From Opitutia bacterium (lineage in GTDB: Bacteria > Verrucomicrobiota > Verrucomicrobiia > Opitutales > Opitutaceae), in assembly GCA_947472765.1 (NCBI GenBank), contig CANJCM010000024.1, positions 1 to 52,623 on the forward strand: a stretch of DNA of 52,623 nucleotides, in the 5' to 3' direction. Shown piece after piece: positions 24,969 to 32,367 of the stretch; position 1 is the first letter of the stretch; each line of letters starts with the position of its first letter. The notes below the pieces were generated by a model that ran no database searches, had not been told where the DNA came from, and saw only the letters and a program-made list of their open reading frames with translations. A program made the translations under genes and the position numbers.

Positions 24969-25429
24969 GTGTGTGTTGGGTCGTAGTTGGTGGACGAATG
25001 ATGCCACCACAGAGATTGCCCCGGGGTCGTGGCTCGACGCTGCTGCAGGAGAGGCACGACAAACGAGTCACCGAGCGCAGACCTAACGTAACGTTTCTCT
25101 GCACGTTGCATGGCAAATGCCACCACAGCCGAAAGTCGTTATTGCTTGACGATGTGCAGCTTAGATTTTGGCAGGCAAAGCCTCACGGGTCATTTTGACC
25201 CAAATCATCACTGGACCACTACGCAGAGTGGCACAGCCCCTCAGTGACCACAATATATTGTGGTCACTGAGATCGCCTGCGCAACTGCCAACTCCGTTCC
25301 CGCGTTAGATATTAGGCTCTACGAGCCCGGCGCAAAGAGTTATGTATTCCGCGCTCCGATGAAGCCGCCGGCGGACCGTGCGGCGACACCAGCGTCCCAC
25401 TACAACCCTTGCCGCGCTTTGACGACGGG
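24969..25429. other. Divergent control region between the conjugation operon and the recombinase cassette
   Basis: About 460 bp with no convincing gene, separating the - strand MBL/E2-E1-JAB/patatin operon from + strand genes. It contains a hairpin GGGTCA-TTT-TGACCC (25187-25201) and the 32-bp palindrome listed separately, and is AT-richer than its surroundings. Promoters for both directions should lie here. Confidence 0.5.
25240..25271. promoter_or_regulatory. Perfect 32-bp palindrome
   Basis: The 16-nt half-site CTCAGTGACCACAATA is followed immediately by its exact reverse complement, with no loop and no mismatch. The AATATATT centre is AT-rich, as in operators of dimeric repressors. It lies 272 bp upstream of the MBL gene start and 158 bp before the ATG at 25430, so it could regulate either side; a recombination or telomere-like resolution site is also possible. 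Confidence 0.75.
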
Positions 25430-25525
25430 ATGAGGGTGCTAGCGTCGCCGGTCGTGAAATCACACACGAAAAAAAAGTGCTTCAACTCCACGGTGCGCCG
25501 CTTGCGGCGTGTCTTTTATCCCTGA
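25430..25525 (+). other. 5' fragment of the zinc-finger-like gene, ending at CCC-TGA
   Basis: An ATG at 25430 opens 31 codons ending RRLRRVFYP then TGA (25523-25525). Dropping one base at CCC TGA (25520-25525) continues as FYPEPRAAGRQKFC, which is the continuous form that I expect of this protein family, so the fragment is the start of the next gene in a different frame. CCC-TGA is a sequence known to allow +1 ribosomal frameshifting, and a CGCCG-CTTG-CGGCG stem lies just upstream. A simple one-base insertion is the plainer explanation. Confidence 0.55.
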
Positions 25526-25982
25526 GCCGCGCGCGGCCGGCCGTCAAAAATTTTGCTCCCGCCCGGCGTGCCGTGAAATCAGTCACGTCACCAGTCAGGA
25601 GCGGTGGCTCAAAAACAAGAAAGGCCGGGCCTATCACACCGGATCGGTCGCTGTCTCCAGGATGCAGGACTGGAGAAAAGAACACCCACAGTATTGGCGC
25701 CGTAGCACCAGCGCCGCCTCAACGGCGAACCGCTGCCCGCGTGATCTACCGACGGTGTTAGGGGAGTTCTTCAGAAAAGATTCCTGCGATGCGTTACAAG
25801 ATTCCTGGCCGCCGCAAGTCGTTGCCTTCGTTGGGCTGATCGCGTGGCTGCGGGGGGATGCGTTACAAGATACCATCGCGGCGGACATCGACGAAATCAT
25901 GGTGACGGGAAATGACCTACTCCTCGCCATGGCCGCTGCGGCGCCCAATCGAAAACCCGAGACCATCACGAACGAGCCGTAA
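25509..25982 (+). CDS. Recombinase-associated zinc-finger-like protein, 5' end frame-split
   Basis: 157 residues if translation starts at the GTG at 25509. It has the pattern R-Q-K-F-C-S-R-P-A-C-R (a CxxxxC pair), then SQERWLKNKKGRAYHTG and RMQDWRKEHPQYWRR, which recur in a group of small conserved proteins encoded beside serine recombinases; their function is unknown to me. The first Cys pair of the family would lie upstream in the other frame (25430-25522, where only one Cys remains). The second half (90-157) contains two LQD repeats, CDALQDSW and GDALQDTI, each in a similar sequence context. It ends 21 bp before the recombinase and is probably co-transcribed with it. Confidence 0.65.
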   Translation: MSFIPEPRAAGRQKFCSRPACREISHVTSQERWLKNKKGRAYHTGSVAVSRMQDWRKEHPQYWRRSTSAASTANRCPRDLPTVLGEFFRKDSCDALQDSWPPQVVAFVGLIAWLRGDALQDTIAADIDEIMVTGNDLLLAMAAAAPNRKPETITNEP

Positions 25983-26003
25983 CGATTTTCGTTTCGCGTA
26001 GTC

Positions 26004-27569
26004 ATGGGCGGGCCGACGCAACTCCCGCTGCCCGCCGCGACCGGGACATTGATCCCGGCCGCGGCCTACGTCCGCATGTCCACCGAGCATCAACAGTATT
26101 CGACGGAGAACCAGTTGGACCGAATCAAGGAATACGCCGCCCGCCGGGGAATGGAGATCGTGCGCGTCTTCGAAGACTCCGGCAAAAGTGGACTGAACGT
26201 GCGTGGGCGCGAGAGTCTGCAAAAAATGATCAAGGAGGTCGAATCCGGGCAAGCTGACTTCAAGTGCATCCTGGCCTACGACGTCAGCCGGTGGGGTCGC
26301 TTCCAAGATGCCGACGAAAGCGGCTACTATGAATACATCTGCAAGCGCGCCGGCATCACGGTGCACTACTGCGCCGAACAATTCGAAAACGACGGCAGCC
26401 CGACTTCAAACATCATTAAGAGCGTGAAACGCTCAATGGCCGGCGAATACAGCCGCGAGCTTTCGACGAAGGTTTTTCAGGGCGCCTGCCGCCTCATCCA
26501 ACTCGGATTCAAGCAAGGCGGTTCAGCCGGCTACGGTTTGCGCCGGGTGCTCGTCGATCAGGCCGGCAATACCAAGGGCACGTTGAAATACGGCGAACAT
26601 AAAAGTCTCCAGACCGACCGGGTGGTGCTCATGCCCGGCCCGGAAGAGGAGCAGGCCATCGTCCGGGAAATCTACACGGCTTTTCTCGACCAAGGGAAAT
26701 CCGAGCGGGAAATCGCCGACGATCTCAACGCCCGCAAAATCGTCACGGACCTCGGCCGGGCGTGGACCCGCGGCACCGTGCATCAGGTGCTCACGAATGA
26801 AAAATACATCGGCAACAACGTCTATCATCGGACCTCGTTCAAGTTGAAGCGGAAGCACGTCGAGAATCCGCCGGAGATGTGGATTCGGGCGCAGGGGGCC
26901 TTCCCGAGCATCATCGACCCGCTGCTCTTCGCCAAGGTTCAGGAAACGATCCTCGCCCGCGCGAAGCGTTATTCCAACGACGACATGCTCCAGTTGCTGA
27001 AAGGCCTGTGGACCCGCCACGGCCGGATTTCCGGGCTGCTCATCGACGAACAGGATGCGATGCCGTCGAGTGCGGCCTTCCGTCATCGTTTCGGAAGCCT
27101 GGTCCGGGCCTACCAGCTCGTCGGCTACACGCCGCGCACCGATTACTCCTTCCTCGAAATCAACCGCTACCTCCGCGGCCGGCACCCCGAGATCGTGCAG
27201 GAAGTCATCACCCGCCTCACCGCCATGGGGGTTGCGGTCGAGCGCGACCCCGCCACGCAAATGCTGATCCTCGATCACGAACTCACCGTCTCGCTCGTCC
27301 TTTCGCGCTGCCTGCGCACCGAAACCGGCTCGTCCCGCTGGATGCTGCGGTTCGAGGAAAGCTTTCGCCCCGACCTCACCATCGCCGTCCGGATGGATGA
27401 AACCAACCAGGCCATCAAAGACTACTACCTGTTCCCGGCGCTCGACCTCGCAGATGCGCATCTGCGCCTGTCCGAAAACAACCATTCTCTCCTCGACGCC
27501 TATCGCTTCGACGACCTCGAGTTTTTCTTTCACCTGGCCGAGCGGATTTCAGTGGAGGACGCCGCATGA
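26004..27569 (+). CDS. Large serine recombinase (resolvase/invertase N-terminal + Recombinase domain)
   Basis: 521 residues. The N-terminal catalytic domain begins AAAYVRMSTEHQQYS with nucleophile S26 and the R-x-S motif, followed by DSGKSG and YDVSRWGRF with conserved Arg residues. The Recombinase (PF07508-like) DNA-binding region is around 170-290 (GYGLRRV..., EREIADDLNAR, WTRGTVHQVLTNEKYIGNNVY). The C-terminal 200 residues are specific to this subgroup. Serine recombinases cut both strands with a two-base stagger and integrate or excise DNA with simple att sites. It overlaps the next gene by ATGA, so recombinase and the two ParB-like proteins form one translationally coupled cassette. Confidence 0.93.
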   Translation: MGGPTQLPLPAATGTLIPAAAYVRMSTEHQQYSTENQLDRIKEYAARRGMEIVRVFEDSGKSGLNVRGRESLQKMIKEVESGQADFKCILAYDVSRWGRFQDADESGYYEYICKRAGITVHYCAEQFENDGSPTSNIIKSVKRSMAGEYSRELSTKVFQGACRLIQLGFKQGGSAGYGLRRVLVDQAGNTKGTLKYGEHKSLQTDRVVLMPGPEEEQAIVREIYTAFLDQGKSEREIADDLNARKIVTDLGRAWTRGTVHQVLTNEKYIGNNVYHRTSFKLKRKHVENPPEMWIRAQGAFPSIIDPLLFAKVQETILARAKRYSNDDMLQLLKGLWTRHGRISGLLIDEQDAMPSSAAFRHRFGSLVRAYQLVGYTPRTDYSFLEINRYLRGRHPEIVQEVITRLTAMGVAVERDPATQMLILDHELTVSLVLSRCLRTETGSSRWMLRFEESFRPDLTIAVRMDETNQAIKDYYLFPALDLADAHLRLSENNHSLLDAYRFDDLEFFFHLAERISVEDAA

Positions 27570-28453
27570 ACACCGGCGACGAAAAACGCGTCCGCCTGAT
27601 TCCCATCGATCGCATTCGTATCGTGAACCCGCGCGTGCGCGACAAGGTCAAGTTTGAGCGCGTCGTCGATAGCATCGCCAAACTCGGACTCAAAAAGCCC
27701 ATCACCGTCACCGTCGGTAAGCCGGGTGACGATGGCGTCGAGTCTTTCGATCTGGTCTGCGGTCAGGGCCGGCTGGAGGCCTTCAAGTCGCTCGGTCAGA
27801 CGGAAATTCCCGCGCTGGTGCGCGGCCTTTCGAAAACCGATGGTCTCCTCGCCAGCTTGATCGAAAATATCGCCCGCCGCCGCGTGCGCTCTCTCGATCA
27901 AATCCAAATGATCCAATGGATGAAGGATCAGGGCCACGGGCACGCCGACATCGCCCGCAAGACCGGGCTCGGCGAGGACTATGTCCGGGACATCCTGAAG
28001 ATGCTGACCAACGGCGAGGATCGCCTGTTAGAGGCTGTCCTCCACGGCAACATCCCCGTCACGATCGCCGTCGGCATCTCTGGCGCCACCGACGACGAAT
28101 CACAACGCGTCCTGATGGAGGCCTACGAACGAAAGGACATGAACCAGAAGACGCTGACGGCCTTCAAGCGTGTCCTCGATCAACGCCGCTATTTTGGCCG
28201 CAAATACGGTCCGCGTAGCCGCGAGTCTGGCCGGCGCACCAGCGCGGAAAGTCTGGTTCGGGCCTACCGGCTGGAAACCCAGCGCCAGAAACTCATGGTC
28301 CGAAAAGCCAAACTCTGCGAGGTGCGACTCCTCTCCACCGCCGCCGCCGTCAAGGTCCTCGTGGCCGACGAAGACTACATCAATCTCCTCCGCGCCGAGA
28401 AACTCGAGACCATGCCCAAGTTTCTCGCCGACCGGGCGCGCCAATCCACATGA
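27566..28453 (+). CDS. ParB-like protein (RepB-type, with C-terminal extension)
   Basis: 295 residues. The N-terminal ParB/Srx-fold domain (about 10-100) has NPR...KFERVVDSIAKLGLKKPITV, the phosphate/nucleotide-binding segment CGQGRLEAFKSLG and IENIARR. A helix-turn-helix follows (about 115-150: QIQMIQWMKDQGHGHADIARKTGLG). The C-terminal half resembles plasmid-partition RepB C-terminal regions. ParB proteins bind CTP and slide on DNA as clamps; here the protein is coupled to a recombinase instead of a ParA, so control of recombination or of element copy is a plausible role but is not proven. Confidence 0.85.
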   Translation: MNTGDEKRVRLIPIDRIRIVNPRVRDKVKFERVVDSIAKLGLKKPITVTVGKPGDDGVESFDLVCGQGRLEAFKSLGQTEIPALVRGLSKTDGLLASLIENIARRRVRSLDQIQMIQWMKDQGHGHADIARKTGLGEDYVRDILKMLTNGEDRLLEAVLHGNIPVTIAVGISGATDDESQRVLMEAYERKDMNQKTLTAFKRVLDQRRYFGRKYGPRSRESGRRTSAESLVRAYRLETQRQKLMVRKAKLCEVRLLSTAAAVKVLVADEDYINLLRAEKLETMPKFLADRARQST

Positions 28454-29325
28454 AGTCCGTCCACGCGGCCTTCAATCTCGACGGCGTCACGCTGCCGCTC
28501 GCGGCGATTCATCCGATTCGTCAGGTCAAACCCACCGATCACGCCTGGGGCAAATACCGCTCCATGCTCGCCTCGATCCGCGAGGTCGGCGTGATCGAGC
28601 CGCTCATCGTGCATCCCCAGAAAGGTGCCCGCGGCAGCTATGTGCTTCTCGACGGCCACATGCGGCTGAAGGCCCTCGTCGAACTCGGTCGCACCGAGGT
28701 GTTCTGTCTCGTCGCCAACGACGACGACGCCTTCACCTACAACGACAAGGTCAACCGCCTCTCCCTGATTCAGGAGCACGCGATGATCCTCCGCGCCGTC
28801 GATCAAGGCGTGACGCCAGATCAAATCGCCAAGGCCCTCGACCTCGACGTCAGCAAGATCAAGGCGAGCCTCAATCTCCTCGATGGCATCCACGCCGACG
28901 CCGTCGAACTGCTCAAAGACAAGGCGATCACCGCCACGGCGCTCCGGTTTTTCCGGAAGGTAAAACCAACGCGTCAAATCGACATGGCGCAGTTGATGGT
29001 CTCCGGCAACAACTACACCCGCGCCTATGCCGAGGCACTCATCATCGGCACTCCCGCCGATCAACTCCTTCACGGGAGCAAATCGAAAAAGGATCACGGG
29101 ATTTCCGAGGAAGAAATCGCCCGGATGCAGAAGGAGATGGAGACCCTCGAACGGGACTACCGTCTCCACCAGGATAATTTCGGCGAAAATTCCCTCCACC
29201 TGAACGCCGCCCAGCGCTACGTGAAGCGCCTCCTCGAAAACACCAAGGTGAAGCGGTTTATCGGCAACCGCTACCCGGAGATCCTCGAAGAAATTCAGGA
29301 ACTGGCCGCACTCGATACCCTGTAG
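28450..29325 (+). CDS. Second ParB-like protein
   Basis: 291 residues. The ParB-type N-terminal domain has IREVGVIEPLIVHP, LLDGHMRLKALVELG (a GHxRL variant of the ParB nucleotide box) and LSLIQEHAMI. A helix-turn-helix lies near 120-150 (VTPDQIAKALDLDVSKIKASLNLLDG), followed by a long helical C-terminus with charged coiled-coil character (about 205-260). Its start overlaps the previous stop (ATGA). The two ParB-like proteins are clearly related but not close copies, so they may form a heteromer. Confidence 0.83.
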   Translation: MKSVHAAFNLDGVTLPLAAIHPIRQVKPTDHAWGKYRSMLASIREVGVIEPLIVHPQKGARGSYVLLDGHMRLKALVELGRTEVFCLVANDDDAFTYNDKVNRLSLIQEHAMILRAVDQGVTPDQIAKALDLDVSKIKASLNLLDGIHADAVELLKDKAITATALRFFRKVKPTRQIDMAQLMVSGNNYTRAYAEALIIGTPADQLLHGSKSKKDHGISEEEIARMQKEMETLERDYRLHQDNFGENSLHLNAAQRYVKRLLENTKVKRFIGNRYPEILEEIQELAALDTL

Positions 29326-29651
29326 CCTGCATCCCACTTTCAGTTCAACGGGCTGGCACCCATACGCCGCAACGTCCAAAGCCGCCAGAGGCGAATACGG
29401 GCACGATGCCGCAAGGCATGGTGGAATATTGTTCTTTTTAGCTGGGTCTGGGGCGGAGTCGCCCCAGTTAGGCGCGCCGGCGTTCGGGGACGGACGCGCC
29501 GTGGCAAAGCGCCGCAGGGAACGGCGCGCGGAGCTCCGGCGACACCCGCCGGGGCAAACCTCTTCACCCTTGCGCCCCTTCACCGCCGTTGAGGAATGGC
29601 GTCTTATACTCTGGACAAGAACTCCATAGAATGACCAAAGTATGAGACATA
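29326..29651. other. Intergenic region between the ParB pair and the HipBA pair
   Basis: About 325 bp with no gene that I can support. It contains ATGCC-GCAA-GGCAT (29406-29419), followed by a T-rich run TTCTTTTT (29432-29439), and a strong stem CTGGGGCG-GAGT-CGCCCCAG (29448-29467). One of these is the likely end of the recombinase cassette. The last 50 bp hold the toxin-antitoxin operator candidate. Confidence 0.45.
29602..29647 (+). promoter_or_regulatory. Inverted repeat upstream of the HipB-like gene (operator candidate)
   Basis: TCTTATACT (29602-29610) and AGTATGAGA (29639-29647) are inverted copies with one mismatch, 37 bp apart, ending 4 bp before the ATG. Antitoxins of the HipB type bind such half-sites to repress their own operon. 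TATACT could also serve as a -10 element. Confidence 0.45.
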
Positions 29652-30029
29652 ATGCCACGAACCACTCCCACGCTCTTCCCGCCCGCGACCCGCCAGCTCA
29701 CCTCGCTGGGTGAGCGGCTTCGCGTCGCCCGATTGCGTCGGCGTTATTCCGCCGAATCCGTAGCCAAACGTGCCGGCGTCGCCCGTGGGACCCTCTACCG
29801 CGTCGAAGAGGGCGACCCCGGCGTCAGCCTCGCCACCTACGCCAGCGTGCTTCGCGTGTTGGGCCTGCAAGGCGACCTTGATCTCATTGCTCGCGACGAC
29901 GTGCTCGGCCGTAAACTCCAGGATTTGAAATTGCCTACCCGTAAGGTCGCCCCGCGTCGCGCGTCGGCTTCTCAAAAAACATCGGCCGCCGCCAGCGAAC
30001 CCGTTCCGCCCGCACCTTCCTCGCCATGA
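29652..30029 (+). CDS. hipB: XRE-family antitoxin/repressor (HipB-like)
   Basis: 125 residues. The Cro/C1-type helix-turn-helix (about 17-72) reads LGERLRVARLRRRYSAESVAKRAGVARGTLYRVEEGDPGVSLATY in overlapping pieces; the tail (90-125) is Lys/Arg then Pro/Ala-rich and probably disordered. It overlaps the HipA-like gene by ATGA, the normal antitoxin-first order. It should neutralise the kinase toxin and repress its own promoter through the inverted repeat upstream. Confidence 0.85.
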   Translation: MPRTTPTLFPPATRQLTSLGERLRVARLRRRYSAESVAKRAGVARGTLYRVEEGDPGVSLATYASVLRVLGLQGDLDLIARDDVLGRKLQDLKLPTRKVAPRRASASQKTSAAASEPVPPAPSSP

Positions 30030-31321
30030 GTGCCAGCGCGAAAAAGTCTGCCAGCGCCAACCGCCAACAAATCGATGTCTGCCTCGATGCCGACATCGTC
30101 GAGGCGCTTTGCCGTGTCGGCACGCTCTTCCACGCAGCGGGTCACGGTCACTCCGTTTTTTCCTTCGCCTACGATCCCGATTGGTTGCGCCGGCCGAACA
30201 CCTTCGAAATCGACCCCGACCTGCAACTGCACGATGCCGAAAGCTATCCCAGCCAGCCCGCCGGCGTGTTTCGGATTTTCACGGACTCCGCGCCCGATCG
30301 CTGGGGTCGCTTGCTGCTCGACCGCCGCGAAACTCTCAAGGCCCGCGAGGAAAAACGCCCCCCCCGGACACTCATCGAATGGGACTATCTCCTCGGCGTC
30401 CATGACAGCTGCCGGATGGGTGCTCTCCGCTTCCGGCAGGACGCCAACTCGCCGTTTTTGGACAACGACCGACATCTGGCGGCGCCGCCCGTCGCCTCGC
30501 TCCGCGAACTCGAAGCCGCGTCGCTCGCGCTCGAAGCGCCGGATGCCGACGAGCAACCCGAGTTTCGGCAATGGCTGACCGCCCTTCTGGCCCCTGGCAG
30601 TTCGCTCGGCGGCGCCCGGCCCAAAGCCAATTTTACCGATCCAGAGGGAGCCTTGTGGATCGCCAAGTTTCCGAGTCGCGACGACCGCCGCGACATCGGC
30701 GCTTGGGAAATGGTGGTGCATCAGCTCGCCAAAGCCGCCGGCCTGAACGTCCCAGACACCCAGCTCCTCAGTCTGGGCAGCCGCCATCGGACCTTTGCCA
30801 GCCGTCGGTTTGACCGGCTCGCGAACGGTCGGCGGCGCTTCTTCGTGTCGGCGATGACGCTGCTGAACCGACAGGATGGCGAGAACGCCAGCTATCTGGA
30901 ACTCGCCGAATTTCTCAGCACACGCGGCAGCCCGGCGCACAAAGAGACGGACCTGCGTGAGCTATGGACGCGCATTGTCTTTAACATCCTTGTCTCCAAC
31001 CGGGATGATCACCTGCGCAACCATGGTTTCATTTTGTCCGCAGACGGCTGGCGGCTGGCCCCCGCCTACGACCTCAATCCGAACGTCGAGCGAACCCACC
31101 ACCAGTTGGCGATCGACTCCAGCGATCCCACGCCCGATGTGGCGCTAGCCATGTCCACGGCCGAGTTCTACGGTCTCAACGCCACGCAAGCCGGTGTAAT
31201 TCTCCGGCAGGTTCAGGCCGCCGTCGCCCAGTGGCGGACGCTCGCTCTAAACCATCGGTTGCCGCGCGCGGAAATCGAACGGATAGCGCACGCGTTTTCC
31301 CTGCCGCCGGTCGGAAGTTGA
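30026..31321 (+). CDS. hipA: HipA-family serine/threonine kinase toxin
   Basis: 431 residues, the normal length. The N-subdomain includes GVFRIFTDSAPDRWGRLLLDR and the P-loop-like GSSLGGARPKANF, whose serines are autophosphorylated in HipA. The kinase core has the catalytic NRDDHLRNHGF and the metal-binding AYDLNPN. HipA-type toxins phosphorylate aminoacyl-tRNA synthetases such as GltX and cause growth arrest; which target applies here is unknown. It has all catalytic residues that I can check, so it should be active. It is convergent with the HNH nuclease gene 100 bp away. Confidence 0.9.
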   Translation: MSASAKKSASANRQQIDVCLDADIVEALCRVGTLFHAAGHGHSVFSFAYDPDWLRRPNTFEIDPDLQLHDAESYPSQPAGVFRIFTDSAPDRWGRLLLDRRETLKAREEKRPPRTLIEWDYLLGVHDSCRMGALRFRQDANSPFLDNDRHLAAPPVASLRELEAASLALEAPDADEQPEFRQWLTALLAPGSSLGGARPKANFTDPEGALWIAKFPSRDDRRDIGAWEMVVHQLAKAAGLNVPDTQLLSLGSRHRTFASRRFDRLANGRRRFFVSAMTLLNRQDGENASYLELAEFLSTRGSPAHKETDLRELWTRIVFNILVSNRDDHLRNHGFILSADGWRLAPAYDLNPNVERTHHQLAIDSSDPTPDVALAMSTAEFYGLNATQAGVILRQVQAAVAQWRTLALNHRLPRAEIERIAHAFSLPPVGS

Positions 31322-31423
31322 GTAAGCGTTCGACTCAGTAACTCCAGGTAGTGGCTTGACGGGCTCGTAACCGTGATAGCTACGCCAAGTCGCGCCAGCG
31401 TAGTCCCGAACTCGGCAAGTGCC

Positions 31424-32353
31424 TCAGGCCAGAAGCCTTTCAAACCGCCATTCCAAACCCTGTCGATTCGGCGCGAACGCCGACTCGACCGGCGCCAGCA
31501 ACGGCTGGCCGGCGAGCCGGGCTAGTTCGTCCTCCCCGCGGGACCGGCGGGGCTCGACGTGCCGCGAAACACGCCAGACTCGCGTCGAATCTGGTGCGAT
31601 GAGCCCTTGATCGAGGGCCCAATGGTGATTCTTACACAGAGCGAGCCCGTTCGTCGGATGGTCGTTTCGCGTCTCGGAAAACGGCACGAGGTGCGCGGCG
31701 TCCACGAACGTGAGATCATGCTCTGGCAGCCAAATTCGGAGACCGCAGGCGACGCACTGGTAGTCGTAGAGTTCGACGACCCGCCGACGAAAGGCGGCGG
31801 TGCGACCTGGCAATTCCGCTTCGACTACATCCTCCGCGACCGATGGCCCGACATCGCCCAGGTCCATCCCCGGCTCCATGAATTGCGCAGTCAGCTTTGA
31901 CCGGGCGTGTGGAAAATACCGGGAGACGAGCGCATCGCGAAACCCCGCGCGGAAAAGCTGGTTGGAGACAAGCACGTCCCAGCCATCGATGAATCGCGCG
32001 AAAATAAGCCCGGTGTCTAGGTCTCGGGCTTTCGGCGGGGCCGCCAGCGTAGTTTCTCCCCTGGGTTCCACCGATACCGGAAGCCAAAACCCGTCGCCCT
32101 TCAGATGATAGAACGGAAATTCTGGCGTGCAGCCGTCGTCATGCGAACGCACCTGTTCAAAGTAGATCCGAAAGCGCTCCCGCAACCACTCGCTCCACTC
32201 GACGCGATGGGGTTGGGCCTTGCCTGATGCCAGGGCGTCAAAAACCGCCAGCAACAATACCGGTTTGTGCGGCCGCTCGTGCCGCCCTGTTTCTGTCCCA
32301 ACCACCCCCGTATTGAGGCGGTAGAGAGCTTCGACGGCGGAGGCAAAATCCAT
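31424..32353 (-). CDS. HNH endonuclease (DNA-binding N-terminal domain + HNH)
   Basis: 309 residues. The N-terminal half starts with a motif shared by modification-dependent HNH nucleases, HKPVLLLAVFDAL near 29-41, and has FPFYHLKGDGFW. The C-terminal HNH motif is YQCVACG (zinc-type Cys pair), VDAAHLVPFSE and NGLALCKNHHWALDQG. Proteins with this layout include relatives of phosphorothioate- or methyl-sensing McrA-type enzymes. It is the last gene of the - strand defence operon, 14 bp after the preceding HNH gene. What base modification it senses, if any, cannot be told. Confidence 0.82.
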   Translation of the reverse strand: MDFASAVEALYRLNTGVVGTETGRHERPHKPVLLLAVFDALASGKAQPHRVEWSEWLRERFRIYFEQVRSHDDGCTPEFPFYHLKGDGFWLPVSVEPRGETTLAAPPKARDLDTGLIFARFIDGWDVLVSNQLFRAGFRDALVSRYFPHARSKLTAQFMEPGMDLGDVGPSVAEDVVEAELPGRTAAFRRRVVELYDYQCVACGLRIWLPEHDLTFVDAAHLVPFSETRNDHPTNGLALCKNHHWALDQGLIAPDSTRVWRVSRHVEPRRSRGEDELARLAGQPLLAPVESAFAPNRQGLEWRFERLLA

Positions 32354-32367
32354 GATCGCAGCGTCCC

